The position numbers were made by a program, and so were the translations under genes. This document shows, piece by piece, positions 42,801 through 51,949 of a stretch of DNA of 51,959 bases (within the stretch, counting starts at the first letter, position 1; each line of letters starts with the position of its first letter). The notes beneath the pieces are model-generated. The model was given only the letters and a program-made list of their open reading frames with translations. It was not told the DNA's origin and ran no database searches. Source of the DNA: Rhodobacter sp. (lineage in GTDB: Bacteria; Pseudomonadota; Alphaproteobacteria; Rhodobacterales; Rhodobacteraceae); the NCBI GenBank assembly GCA_027487575.1, contig JAIYDJ010000010.1, positions 1-51,959 on the forward strand. Direction: 5' to 3'.

Positions 42801-43780
42801 TTCCCCCGCAAGAGACGCGGCACCGCAATGACCCCGATCAGCAAGAGACCAAGGAAAATGCTCATCACGATGCCCGGAACGTTCAGCAGGCCGAACCCGA
42901 AGGTGACCATCCCCATGATCAGCGCGGCAAGGACCACACCCGGAATCGACCCTGACCCGCCCAGGATGTTGACCCCGCCCAGAACGACCATCGTGACCAC
43001 TTCAAGCTCGAACCCGGTCGCGATCGAGGGCCGCGTCGATCCAAGCCGCGAGGTCAGGCATATCGCGGCGATGGCCGACATGAGGCCGGTCAGCAGGAAC
43101 AGGATGAACCGGACCCGCGCCACCCGGATGCCGGAAAACTGCGCGGCCGTCGCGTTGTTGCCGATGGCATAGACGGCACGGCCAAAGTTGGTGCGGTGCA
43201 GCAGCAGCCAGAAGACGACGGCAAGCACCGCGAACAGCACAAGTTCAAAGCTGAACACCCACCAGACATAGCCCTGACCAAAGAAATCGAACCCGTCGGG
43301 GTACCCGGTAAACGCCTGATCGCCAAGGACGATGTACGAGATGCCGCGAAACAGGCTCATCGTGCCGATGGTCACCACGATCGAGGGCAGGCCCATGCCC
43401 GCCACCAGAGCCCCGTTCAGCGCGCCACACACAAGCCCGGTGAACAACCCGACGCAGATCAGCACCGGAACCCCCGCCCCGGCCTGCATCGCCAGTCCCA
43501 TGGCAGTGGACACCAGCGCGATGATCGAGGCTACCGAAAGGTCGATCTCGCCCGCGATGATCAGCATCGCCATGGCAAAGGCGATCATCGCCTTTTCGGT
43601 GAAGTTGAAGGTGGCGTCGCTGAGGTTCCAAGCGTTCAGGAAATGCGGAGAGGCGAAAGAGTTGATCACAAAGACCCCCACGGCCACGACCAGCAGGATT
43701 GTCTCCCAACTGCGCAGCGCGCGGTAGGTGCGTGATTGCAGGCGGTCGGGGATGGTGCGGCCTGTCGCGATGCCCGTCAT
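42797..43780 (-). CDS. rhaQ: L-rhamnose ABC transporter permease
   Basis: A 327-residue RbsC-family permease with nine or so membrane segments. ATG 43780 overlaps the rhaP stop (ATGA); the frame continues open upstream only as shadow sequence of rhaP. The conserved [18 protein letters not shown] loop and the coupling segment [21 protein letters not shown] are present. It should pair with RhaP in the inner membrane and be driven by RhaT. Confidence 0.93.
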   Translation of the reverse strand: MTGIATGRTIPDRLQSRTYRALRSWETILLVVAVGVFVINSFASPHFLNAWNLSDATFNFTEKAMIAFAMAMLIIAGEIDLSVASIIALVSTAMGLAMQAGAGVPVLICVGLFTGLVCGALNGALVAGMGLPSIVVTIGTMSLFRGISYIVLGDQAFTGYPDGFDFFGQGYVWWVFSFELVLFAVLAVVFWLLLHRTNFGRAVYAIGNNATAAQFSGIRVARVRFILFLLTGLMSAIAAICLTSRLGSTRPSIATGFELEVVTMVVLGGVNILGGSGSIPGVVLAALIMGMVTFGFGLLNVPGIVMSIFLGLLLIGVIAVPRLLRGK

Positions 43781-44745
43781 TTCGTCTCCACCGGTTTGAG
43801 GATGATGCGTCCGGTCTTTCGGTTGAGGGAAGAGTTGAAGGCGACCGCCACCACGATGGCGCTGCCGGAAATCGCCAGTTGCCAGAACGGCGAGATGCCG
43901 ACGACGGGCAACGCGTTGTTGATGACGCCAAGGAACAGCGCGCCCAGCACCGCCCCCGCCACACTGCCCGCGCCCCCCGCGATGGCCACGCCTCCGATCA
44001 CGCAGGCGGCCACCACCGACAGTTCGAACCCGTCCGCGATGTCGACATAGGCCACGGCATAGCGGGCGACCCAAAGGTACCCCGTAAGCCCGGCCAGCGC
44101 ACCTGCGATGACGAAGGCCACGAACTGGGTCCGACCCACATTGATGCCGGTATAGACCGCGGCATGCGGATTGCCGCCCACCGCATAGAACGCCCGGCCC
44201 AACGGGGTGCGGGTCAGCAGCACGGTGAACAGCGCGATGGCGACAATGGCGACCCAGCTCATCACCGGCAAACCGGCGATCAAGGTGCGTGGCAGGGCCT
44301 TGAACGCGTCGGTCATCTGGTGTGCGTTCACCCATGCGCCGTTGGTCATCAGAAAGATGATGCCGCGATAGATCGTCATGGTGCCCAGCGTCACGACGAT
44401 TGACGGAATGCCCAGCTTCCACACCAGAAGCCCGTTGACCGCCCCCAGCACTCCGCCCAGTGCGACAACCAGAAGCAGGATCACCGGCAGCGGCACGCCC
44501 GCGCCGTTCATCAGGGCCGCCACCATGCCGCACAGCGCAAGATTGGCCGCCACCGACAGGTCTATGCACTTGGTCAGGATGACGATCATCTGTCCGATCG
44601 CCAGCAGGATCAGGGGCGAGGTGTCGTTGAAGACATTCACCAGATTGCCGGGCTGCACAAAGGCCGGAAACCGCGCCGCGACGAGGATCACCAGCAGCAG
44701 GATGGCCAGCGCAAGCAGCACCTCGCGGTTTTTCAGAAGGGTCAT
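43777..44745 (-). CDS. rhaP: L-rhamnose ABC transporter permease
   Basis: A 322-residue RbsC-family permease. ATG 44745 overlaps the rhaT stop (44742-44745). The loop VILTKCIDLSVAANLAL and the coupling segment IGGVAIAGGAGSVAGAVLGAL mark the family. It forms the transmembrane heterodimer with RhaQ. Assignment to rhamnose rests on its place within R-S-T-P-Q-U-K. Confidence 0.93.
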   Translation of the reverse strand: MTLLKNREVLLALAILLLVILVAARFPAFVQPGNLVNVFNDTSPLILLAIGQMIVILTKCIDLSVAANLALCGMVAALMNGAGVPLPVILLLVVALGGVLGAVNGLLVWKLGIPSIVVTLGTMTIYRGIIFLMTNGAWVNAHQMTDAFKALPRTLIAGLPVMSWVAIVAIALFTVLLTRTPLGRAFYAVGGNPHAAVYTGINVGRTQFVAFVIAGALAGLTGYLWVARYAVAYVDIADGFELSVVAACVIGGVAIAGGAGSVAGAVLGALFLGVINNALPVVGISPFWQLAISGSAIVVAVAFNSSLNRKTGRIILKPVETK

Positions 44746-46238
44746 GCGGCCTCCGCAAGGCCGGCTGCGGCGCGCACCAGCGTTTCCGGCGTCATGCGCG
44801 CGCCCGTGACTTCGTCGATGATCCGGCCTTCGCGCATCACGATCACCCGGTCGGACATGCCCAGAACTTCGGGGATTTCCGAGCTGACCATGATGACGGC
44901 CAACCCTTCGGCGGCGAGTTCGGCCATGAATTCGTGCACGGCGGCTTTCGATCCGATGTCGATGCCCTTGGTCGGCTCGTCCAGAATGATGACACGGGGC
45001 TTTGTGGCCAGCCATTTGGCGATGACCACCTTCTGCTGATTGCCGCCCGACAGCAGCCCCAGTTCCTGATCAAGGCTTGAGGCGCGCAGGTCCAGCCGCT
45101 GCGTGTATTCGCGCGACAGGCGGAATTCCTCGGCCAGTTGCAGAAACCCCGCGCGGCTGGTGCGGGTCAGCGATGGCAGCGTGACGTTCTGGAAGATCGG
45201 CAGGCCGCGGATGGCCCCCTGCCGCCCGCGATCCTCGGGGACATAGACGATCCCCGCTGCAATCGCCTCGTGCGTGGACCGGATCACCCTGACCTGATCG
45301 TCGATCCGGACTGCGCCCTTCGACGGGGTGGTGATGCCGAACAGCGCCTGCATCACCTCGGACCGGCCCGCACCGACCAGTCCGTAGAACCCGAGGATTT
45401 CTCCACGGTGCAGGGTAAAGCCGATGTCGGCAAACTCTGTGGGGTGGTTGTAGCCTACCACGGTCAAAACCGGCGGGCCGATGTTGTGGCTGCGCTGCGG
45501 AAAGATCTGATCGACGCTGCGGCCGACCATCATCTGCACCAACTGGCCTTCGGTCGCATCGGCAATCGCGCCCGCCCCGATGAACTGCCCGTCGCGGAAC
45601 ACGGTGTAGCGGTCCGCGATGCGGAACACCTCGTCGAACTTGTGGCTGATGAACAGGATCGCCTTGCCTTGCGCCTTCAGCGTCTCGACCAGATCGTAAA
45701 GCTCGTTGATTTCCTTGTGGCTCAGCGCCGCCGTCGGTTCGTCCAGAATGACGACCCGCGCCTCGGTGGAAAGCGCGCGGGCAATGGCGACCAGATGTTT
45801 CGAGGCGATGCCCAGATCGCCCAGCCGCAGGTCGGGGTTCAGCGTTGCCCCGATGCTGGCCAGCAGGCGCTGTGCCCCGGCCCGCATCGCGCGGCGGTCG
45901 ATCAGCCCCAGACGGGTGCGCGGCGCGTGGCCCAGCCAGATGTTTTCGGCAACCGAAAGTTCATCGAACAGCACGGTTTCCTGATGGATGGCCGTGACGC
46001 CCGCGCGCTGCGCATCCTGCGCCGTGGCGAACCGAACGGGCTTGCCGTCGATTTCGATCGTGCCCTCTTCGGGCTGGTAGATGCCGGTCAGCACCTTGAC
46101 GATGGTCGATTTTCCCGCCCCGTTCTCGCCGATCAGCGCGGTCACCTGCCCTGCGAACAGATCGATCTGCACGCCCTGCAGCGCCTTTACGCCCGGAAAT
46201 GACTTGGAAATGCCGCGCAGCGACAGGACGGGCTTCAT
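44742..46238 (-). CDS. rhaT: L-rhamnose ABC transporter ATP-binding protein
   Basis: A 498-residue tandem sugar ATPase. ATG 46238 is preferred (GAAGGTG before it); an in-frame ATG at 46271 overlaps a hairpin. Domain 1: GENGAGKST and LDEPTAAL. Domain 2: GLVGAGRSEVMQ, LSGGNQQKVVIAKWL and a full Walker B ILDEPTKGIDIG. In contrast to the other two ATPases in this window, the second Walker B is intact. It powers RhaP/RhaQ. Here rhaT is the rhizobial name for the ATPase, not the E. coli proton symporter. Confidence 0.94.
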   Translation of the reverse strand: MKPVLSLRGISKSFPGVKALQGVQIDLFAGQVTALIGENGAGKSTIVKVLTGIYQPEEGTIEIDGKPVRFATAQDAQRAGVTAIHQETVLFDELSVAENIWLGHAPRTRLGLIDRRAMRAGAQRLLASIGATLNPDLRLGDLGIASKHLVAIARALSTEARVVILDEPTAALSHKEINELYDLVETLKAQGKAILFISHKFDEVFRIADRYTVFRDGQFIGAGAIADATEGQLVQMMVGRSVDQIFPQRSHNIGPPVLTVVGYNHPTEFADIGFTLHRGEILGFYGLVGAGRSEVMQALFGITTPSKGAVRIDDQVRVIRSTHEAIAAGIVYVPEDRGRQGAIRGLPIFQNVTLPSLTRTSRAGFLQLAEEFRLSREYTQRLDLRASSLDQELGLLSGGNQQKVVIAKWLATKPRVIILDEPTKGIDIGSKAAVHEFMAELAAEGLAVIMVSSEIPEVLGMSDRVIVMREGRIIDEVTGARMTPETLVRAAAGLAEAA

Positions 46239-46260
46239 GGGGTCACCTTCGGGAAAGGGT

Positions 46261-46283
46261 GCCCCGGCCATGAAGGCCGGGGC
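46261..46283 (-). terminator. hairpin between rhaS and rhaT (importer 3)
   Basis: GCCCCGGCC (46261-46269) and GGCCGGGGC (46275-46283) form a perfect 9-bp stem around ATGAA, 9 bases after the rhaS stop. The following minus-strand bases ACCCTTTCCC are not a strong T-run. It probably stabilises rhaS mRNA or partly terminates transcription. Confidence 0.6.
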
Positions 46284-46292
46284 TGTGGCAGA

Positions 46293-47285
46293 TCAGAAGA
46301 TCGACTTGAACTGTTCGATGTTCGACTTGTCATAGGTGAAGGGGTCCGACATGGCCGCTTCGTTGTTGTCGTCCAGCGTCGCCGCACCGATACGGCCCAT
46401 CGGGATCGACGCGCCCGGCTCGGCTTTCGCGGTACCCTTGTTCAGGTTGTAGGCGATCATCGTGGCGGCATAGCCCAGATCGATCGGGTTCCAGATCGCA
46501 AAGCTGATGGTCGCGCCGGAATCGACGGCCCCCGCCATTTCGGACGGCAGCCCCAGACCGGTCACGTTGATCTGGCCGATCTTGCCGGCATCGGTCACCG
46601 CCTGCGACGCGGCAAGGATACCCACGGTCGTCGGCGCGATGATCGCCTTGAGGTTCGGGTAGGTCGACATCAGGCCCTGGGCTTCGCGATAGGATTTGTC
46701 GGCCAGATCGTCACCATAGACGGTGGCGACAAGGTTGATGCCCGGATAGTTCGGCAGCACCTTGGTGGCTTCCTCGATCCAGATGTTCTGGTTGGTCGAG
46801 GTCGAGGTGGCCGACAGGATGGCCACGTCACCGCCCTCGGGCATGTGATCGGCGGCCAGCTTGATGATCGTGTTCCCGATCAGGGCGCTGGACGACGGGT
46901 TCAGGTGCATCTGGCGACCTTCGGCGGCCACGCCTGAATCCCACGAGATCACGGTGATGCCACGGTCCATCGCCTTTTTCAGCGCGGGCGCCACGGCGTC
47001 GGGGTCGTTGGCCGAAATGGCTATCGCGTCCACACCTTGCGCGATCAGGGCGTTGATCACTTCGATCTGCCCTTCCGCCGTGGTGCTGGTCGGGCCGGTG
47101 TAGATGATCTCCACATCGCCGAGTTCCGCTGCAGCCTCTTCCGCGCCCTTTGCGGCGGCTTCGAAAAAGCCGATGCCAAGCGCCTTCACCACCAGCGCGA
47201 TCTTCACGTTCTCTGCCGCGGCCGTCGTCGCCATCAGCACACTCGCCAGTGCGGCGGTCGTAAGTGCCTTCCTCCAGATGCTCAT
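46293..47285 (-). CDS. rhaS: L-rhamnose ABC transporter substrate-binding protein
   Basis: A 330-residue periplasmic binding protein. A strong GGGAGGAA site precedes ATG 47285, and a signal peptide (MSIWRKALTTAALASVLM, cleavage near AAA/ENV) is clear. The mature start KIALVVKALGIGFFEAAAKG matches RhaS-type rhamnose-binding proteins. ISWDSGVAAEGRQMHLNPSS is part of the sugar cleft. It is the second gene of the operon, 35 bp after rhaR. This RhaS is the binding protein of rhizobial nomenclature, not the E. coli activator. Confidence 0.93.
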   Translation of the reverse strand: MSIWRKALTTAALASVLMATTAAAENVKIALVVKALGIGFFEAAAKGAEEAAAELGDVEIIYTGPTSTTAEGQIEVINALIAQGVDAIAISANDPDAVAPALKKAMDRGITVISWDSGVAAEGRQMHLNPSSSALIGNTIIKLAADHMPEGGDVAILSATSTSTNQNIWIEEATKVLPNYPGINLVATVYGDDLADKSYREAQGLMSTYPNLKAIIAPTTVGILAASQAVTDAGKIGQINVTGLGLPSEMAGAVDSGATISFAIWNPIDLGYAATMIAYNLNKGTAKAEPGASIPMGRIGAATLDDNNEAAMSDPFTYDKSNIEQFKSIF

Positions 47286-47320
47286 GATATTCCTCCCTTA
47301 TGAGCTGTTGTCCCTCCGCG

Positions 47321-48133
47321 TCAGGCGTGGCCTGCGCGGTCCTCTCCCTTGTCCACGGCGCCGATGCGCGCCACGATCAGTCTCACGCCCGCCGCCTCCA
47401 GCATCGTGGCGGCGCGGTCGTCGATCCCGTCATCGGTGATGACGGTGTGAATGCGCGAAAGCGGGCACAGCAAGAGGCTGGACCGGGCGGCGAACTTGCT
47501 GCTGTCGGCCAGCACGATCAATTCGTCCGCCTGACCGATCAGCTTCTGTTCGGCCTGGACCAGCATCGGGTCGCCTTCCATCAGCCCCAGCGGGCCAAGG
47601 CCGCGACAACCCATGAACATGCGCGTTGCATAGAAATTGCGGCTGCCATCCTCGTCGAACGGAGAAAGGATGATGTTCTGTTCGCGATAGATCGCGCCCG
47701 CGGGCAGCAGCACGGTGTTCTTGGAATGCTTCAGCAGATGTTCGGCAATCGGGAAGCTGTTGGTGAACACCTGCAGCCGCTTGGCCGTCAGAAGATGCAC
47801 CATCTGGAAGGTCGTCGTGCCGCCGTTGATGATGATCGCCTCGCCGTCACTGCAAAGATCGACGGCGGCGCGGGCGATGGCGCGCTTTTCGGCAAGGCGG
47901 ATGCCTTCGTTTACGCTGAACGGGCGCGCGTTGATGCTGACGAACTGCGGCGGGGTGATCGACTCCGCCCCCCCACGCACCCTGCGCAGCTTTTTCTGGA
48001 CATGCAGCGCGGCAATGTCGCGGCGGATGGTCGCCTCGCTCGCCCCGGTCAGCGTGACCAGATCGGCGACATTGACGACAGGTTGCCCCTCGACAGTCGA
48101 CAGAATGATCCGGTGGCGTTCGCTTTCGTGCAT
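47321..48133 (-). CDS. rhaR: DeoR-family regulator of rhamnose catabolism
   Basis: A 270-residue DeoR/GlpR-type repressor. The N-terminal helix-turn-helix is VVNVADLVTLTGASEATIRRDIAAL with the RRVRGGAES wing. The C-terminal sugar-phosphate sensor domain contains IINGGTTTFQM and the late IVLADSSKFAARSSLLL. A GGAGG site precedes the ATG. It heads the rhaR-S-T-P-Q-U-K operon and is divergent from rhaD. The long inverted repeat in between is the obvious binding site. The inducer is probably rhamnulose or its phosphate, by analogy. Confidence 0.93.
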   Translation of the reverse strand: MHESERHRIILSTVEGQPVVNVADLVTLTGASEATIRRDIAALHVQKKLRRVRGGAESITPPQFVSINARPFSVNEGIRLAEKRAIARAAVDLCSDGEAIIINGGTTTFQMVHLLTAKRLQVFTNSFPIAEHLLKHSKNTVLLPAGAIYREQNIILSPFDEDGSRNFYATRMFMGCRGLGPLGLMEGDPMLVQAEQKLIGQADELIVLADSSKFAARSSLLLCPLSRIHTVITDDGIDDRAATMLEAAGVRLIVARIGAVDKGEDRAGHA

Positions 48134-48150
48134 GACATCCTCCGACGCCG

Positions 48151-48179
48151 AGTTTTGACGCGGGAACGCGCGCTGTCAA
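48151..48179 (-). promoter_or_regulatory. probable promoter of the rhaR operon
   Basis: On the minus strand TTGACA (complement of 48174-48179) is separated by 17 bp from AAAACT (complement of 48151-48156). The -35 is perfect; the -10 is poor. The -35 overlaps one arm of the inverted repeat, which fits repression by RhaR. Confidence 0.45.
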
Positions 48180-48245
48180 TCATTTTCGATCATCACTCTA
48201 CTTTCTGCGGTGCAGCATGACTGATGATGATTGAAAATGATTGAC
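48175..48245. promoter_or_regulatory. 21-bp inverted repeat between rhaR and rhaD, probable RhaR operator
   Basis: Arms at 48175-48195 and 48225-48245 match as an inverted repeat in 20 of 21 positions, centres 50 bp apart. The left arm contains two direct ATCAT copies (48179-48183 and 48189-48193), one helical turn apart, as is common for DeoR-family sites; the right arm has the same pattern inverted. The outer ends read TTGACA and TTGACT outward, so each arm covers a possible -35 of a divergent promoter. Confidence 0.7.
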
Positions 48246-48294
48246 TTGGCCTCCGGTTTCAGAGCAGTTTTGCAAAGGAATGGCGGAGGGCACC

Positions 48295-50391
48295 ATGGCA
48301 GCGGGCAACAATCACCTGAAGAACCTGTGGGATGACGCCCGTGCCGCAGGGATGACCGAAGCGGAAAAGCTGCTGTACCGATCAAACCTTCTGGGTTCGG
48401 AAAAACGGGTGACCAACTTTGGCGGGGGCAACACCAGCGCCAAGGTGATGGAGCGTGACCCCCTGACCGGCAAGCCCGTTGAAGTGCTGTGGGTCAAAGG
48501 GTCCGGCGGCGATATAGGGTCGATGAAGATGGACGGCTTTTCAACGCTGTACATGGAAAAGCTGCATGCCCTGAAGGCGATGTACCGGGGCGTCGCGCAT
48601 GAGGACGAGATGGTGGCGTACCTGCCGCACTGCACGTTCAACCTGAACCCGCGCGCCGCCAGCATCGACACGCCACTGCACGCCTATGTGCCGCGCAAGC
48701 ATGTCGATCACGTCCATTCGGATGCGATCATCGCTCTCGCGGCCTCGGTGAACTCGCGGGACCTGACGGCAGAGGTGTTCGGCAACGACATCGGCTGGCT
48801 GCCGTGGAAAAAGCCGGGCTATGAACTGGGCCTGTGGCTGGGCAAGCTGGCAACGGAAAACCCGCAGATGCGCGGCGCCGTTCTGGAAAGCCACGGGCTG
48901 TTCACTTGGGCGGATGACGCGCGGGGCTGCTATCTGACCACGCTGGAGATCATCAACACGGCGGCGGACTGGCTGGAAGCGCGGTCGAGTGGCAAACCGG
49001 CCTTTGGCGGCGTGAAACGACCCACGCTTGGCGCGACCGAACGTCGGGCGGTTGCGGCGCGGCTGATGCCGGTGATCCGGGGGCTGATCTCCAAGGACAG
49101 GCACAAGGTCGGGCATTTCGACGACAGCCCTGCGGTGCTGGAGTTTGCAGGCTCTGCGATGATGGAGACGCTGGCCCCGATGGGCACGTCCTGCCCGGAC
49201 CATTTCCTGCGCACCAAGATCAGGCCGCTGGTCGTCGATTTCAATCCGGCGCAGGCCGATCTGGCCGCGACGCTGGCGTCGCTGCCTGCCGCGATCGAAG
49301 GCTACCGTGCCGAGTATTCGGCCTATTATGACCGCTGCAAACATCCGGACAGCCCCGCGCTGCGCGACCCCAACGCGGTTGTCTATCTGGTGCCCGGTGT
49401 CGGCATGATCACCTTTGCGCTGGACAAGGCGACGGCCCGCATCTCGGGCGAGTTCTATGTCAACGCGATCAACGTGATGCGCGGGGCCAGCGCGGTTTCG
49501 ACCTATCGGGGACTGCCCGAACAGGAAGCCTTCGACATCGAATACTGGCTGCTGGAAGAGGCAAAGCTGCAGCGAATGCCAAAGCCCAAGGCGCTGGCCG
49601 GGCGGATCGCCCTTGTCACGGGCGGCGCGGGGGGCATCGGGTCGGCCACGGCGGAACGGCTGCTGAAGGATGGTGCCTGCGTGATGCTGGCCGATATCGA
49701 CGGACAGGCCGCGCAGGATGTCGCGGCAGGGCTTGCCAAGGTCTACGGCGCGGATGTCGTCCGTTCCGTCCGGATGAACGTGACCGACGAGGCCGAGGTG
49801 ATCGCGGCGTATCAGACTGCGGCGCTGGAATTCGGCGGGGTCGACATTCTGGTGTCGAATGCCGGGATAGCCTCGTCAGCACCGATCGAGGACACCTCGC
49901 TGGCGCTGTGGAACCGGAACATGGACATCCTGTCCACCGGGTATTTCCTTGTCAGCCGCGAGGCGTTCCGGATGCTGCGGTCGCAAGGCATCGGCGGATC
50001 GGTGGTCTTTGTCGCGTCGAAGAACGGCTTGGCCGCCAGTCCGAACGCCGCCGCCTATTGCACGGCCAAGGCGGCCGAAATCCATCTGGCGCGGTGCCTT
50101 GCCCTGGAAGGCGCCGAAGTCGCGATCCGGGTCAATGTCGTCAATCCGGACGCGGTGCTGCGCGGATCGAAGATCTGGTCGGGCGAATGGCTGGATCAGC
50201 GGGCCAGCACCTACAAGACCGACAAGGACGGGCTGGAAGAGATGTATCGCCAGCGGTCCCTGCTCAAACGGTCGGTTCTGCCGGAAGATATCGCAGAGGG
50301 CGTCTATTTCTTTGCATCGGACCTGTCGGCGAAATCGACGGGCAACATCCTGAACGTGGACGCGGGCAACAAGGAAGCCTTCACGCGGTAG
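48295..50391 (+). CDS. rhaD: bifunctional rhamnulose-1-phosphate aldolase/short-chain dehydrogenase
   Basis: A 698-residue fusion known from rhizobial and other rhamnose loci. The N-terminal class II aldolase (about residues 1-420) has metal histidines in HVDHVHSDA and ESHGLFTW and splits rhamnulose-1-phosphate to DHAP and lactaldehyde. The C-terminal SDR (about 432-698) has TGGAGGIG, NAG and the catalytic YCTAK pair near residue 588, and should oxidise lactaldehyde to lactate. ATG 48295 has GGAGGG at good spacing; ATG 48280 is possible but its AAGGA touches the start codon. It is divergent from rhaR and followed 21 bp later by rhaA. Confidence 0.94.
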   Translation: MAAGNNHLKNLWDDARAAGMTEAEKLLYRSNLLGSEKRVTNFGGGNTSAKVMERDPLTGKPVEVLWVKGSGGDIGSMKMDGFSTLYMEKLHALKAMYRGVAHEDEMVAYLPHCTFNLNPRAASIDTPLHAYVPRKHVDHVHSDAIIALAASVNSRDLTAEVFGNDIGWLPWKKPGYELGLWLGKLATENPQMRGAVLESHGLFTWADDARGCYLTTLEIINTAADWLEARSSGKPAFGGVKRPTLGATERRAVAARLMPVIRGLISKDRHKVGHFDDSPAVLEFAGSAMMETLAPMGTSCPDHFLRTKIRPLVVDFNPAQADLAATLASLPAAIEGYRAEYSAYYDRCKHPDSPALRDPNAVVYLVPGVGMITFALDKATARISGEFYVNAINVMRGASAVSTYRGLPEQEAFDIEYWLLEEAKLQRMPKPKALAGRIALVTGGAGGIGSATAERLLKDGACVMLADIDGQAAQDVAAGLAKVYGADVVRSVRMNVTDEAEVIAAYQTAALEFGGVDILVSNAGIASSAPIEDTSLALWNRNMDILSTGYFLVSREAFRMLRSQGIGGSVVFVASKNGLAASPNAAAYCTAKAAEIHLARCLALEGAEVAIRVNVVNPDAVLRGSKIWSGEWLDQRASTYKTDKDGLEEMYRQRSLLKRSVLPEDIAEGVYFFASDLSAKSTGNILNVDAGNKEAFTR

Positions 50392-50412
50392 CAAGGCCTT
50401 GGGGGGACTGCT

Positions 50413-51657
50413 GTGACGAAAAGCTATGATCTGGCGCGGCAGGAGTTTGCCGATTGGGGCGTGGACACCGAGGCGGCGTTGCGCGCCCTGTCTTGGGTGC
50501 CGATTTCGGTGCATTGCTGGCAGGGCGACGACGTCGGCGGGTTCGAACGCAAGTCGGGCACCAGCGGGGGCGGGATACAGGCGACCGGAAACCACCCCGG
50601 CCGTGCGCGCAACCCCGACGAGTTGCGCGCCGATCTGGAATTCGCGTTCTCGCAGATTCCCGGCAAGCATCGGCTGAACCTGCACGCCTGCTATCTTGAC
50701 ACGGCCGAGCAACCCGAACGCGACCAGATCGAGTACCGCCACTTCACGCCCTGGGTGGACTGGGCTCGCGATCAGGGTCTTGGCCTTGATTTCAACCCGA
50801 CCTTCTTTGCCCACGCCAAGGCCGACGACAACCTGACGCTGTCGCATCCCGATGCGGCCATCCGCGATTTCTGGATCGAACATGGCCGCCGCTGCCGCGA
50901 GATCGCGGCGCAGATCGGCCGCGATCTTGGTTCGGCGGCGGTCAACAACATCTGGGTGCCCGACGGATCGAAGGACACGCCGGTGGACCGGATGGCGGCG
51001 CGGCGCAGGCTGGAGGCATCGCTGGACACGATGTTCGCCGACAGCTTTCCCAGAACCGAGCTGATCGACGCGGTGGAAGCCAAGCTGTTCGGCATCGGGG
51101 TTGAATCGATGACCGTGGGCAGCCACGAATTCTATCTGGGCTACGCGATCCGCAAGGGGACCGCGCTTTGCCTCGACATGGGGCATTTCCATCCGACCGA
51201 AAGTGTCGCCGACAAGCTGTCGGCGGTTGCGATGTCCGTGCAGGACCTTTTGCTGCACGTCTCGCGCCCGGTGCGCTGGGACAGCGATCATGTCGTGCTG
51301 CTGAACGACGATCTTCTGGCGATGGCACAGGAACTGGTCTTTGCCGACCTTCTGCCGCGCACCCGGATCGGCCTGGATTTCTTTGATGCCACGATCAGCC
51401 GCACCGCGGCCTGGGTCATCGGGGTGCGCAACATGCAGAAGGCGCTGCTGCGCGCGTTCCTGATGCCGCAAGCAAGGTTGAAGGCACTGGAACACGGACT
51501 GGATTTCACCGCCCGGCTGGTGCTGACCGAAGAGGCGCGCGACGTGCCATATGGTGCCGTCTGGGCCGAACATTGCGCACGGGCCGACACGCCTGCGGGG
51601 GTTGCGATCCTGAACGGTCTGCAAACGTATCAGGCCAGCGTGGCCGCGCGCGGGTAA
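50413..51657 (+). CDS. rhaA: L-rhamnose isomerase (E. coli RhaA type)
   Basis: A 414-residue isomerase converting L-rhamnose to L-rhamnulose. The sequence follows E. coli RhaA closely: VHCWQGDDVGGFE, GGIQATGNHPG, FNPTFFAH, AVEAKLFGIG, GHFHPTE and HVSRPVRWDSDHVVLL, with metal-binding Glu, Asp and His residues in these blocks. The start is GTG 50413 after GGGGGA. This family differs from the Rhizobium/Pseudomonas stutzeri-type RhaI that usually accompanies RhaD and RhaK of the kind seen here. It completes the pathway isomerase, kinase, aldolase, dehydrogenase. Confidence 0.95.
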   Translation: MTKSYDLARQEFADWGVDTEAALRALSWVPISVHCWQGDDVGGFERKSGTSGGGIQATGNHPGRARNPDELRADLEFAFSQIPGKHRLNLHACYLDTAEQPERDQIEYRHFTPWVDWARDQGLGLDFNPTFFAHAKADDNLTLSHPDAAIRDFWIEHGRRCREIAAQIGRDLGSAAVNNIWVPDGSKDTPVDRMAARRRLEASLDTMFADSFPRTELIDAVEAKLFGIGVESMTVGSHEFYLGYAIRKGTALCLDMGHFHPTESVADKLSAVAMSVQDLLLHVSRPVRWDSDHVVLLNDDLLAMAQELVFADLLPRTRIGLDFFDATISRTAAWVIGVRNMQKALLRAFLMPQARLKALEHGLDFTARLVLTEEARDVPYGAVWAEHCARADTPAGVAILNGLQTYQASVAARG

Positions 51658-51949
51658 CCCCGCCACGCCCCTTTTGCGTCACTTGGGCCGAGTCCGGTTC
51701 GGTGCTGACGGCCCGACGGCCCGACGGCGCAGCCGCGGGCCGTCGGGCACACCGCACGCCGCGTCGCACCCCGGCCCGGCCGATCAGGCAGGCCAGTCCT
51801 GACTTTCCAAGAACCATACCGGCGACATCCGGCGCTCTGACTGCCGATCAGATGGAACAACGCGGTTTGCGGCGGGTTGGGCCATTAGTCGTATCCGGTT
51901 TCATCCCGTGACCGGATTGCAGGCTCGTTCCCGATGAAAGGACTGTCCG
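51658..51949. other. intergenic region after rhaA, 292 bp
   Basis: No gene is supported. It holds the strong hairpin at 51719-51748, a CCCGACGG tandem repeat before it, and an inverted repeat ATCCGGT (51893-51899) / ACCGGAT (51911-51917) that could be an operator of the next gene. Confidence 0.5.
51719..51748. terminator. strong hairpin downstream of rhaA
   Basis: GCCCGACGGC (51719-51728) and GCCGTCGGGC (51739-51748) form a perfect 10-bp stem with a 10-base loop, 62 bases past the rhaA stop. No T-run follows, so termination may rely on stem strength or on Rho. Confidence 0.5.

Noticed and set aside
42797..44758. A 653-residue frame suggesting a fused double permease
   Set aside because: The upstream part is a shadow of rhaP in another frame; rhaQ starts at 43780.
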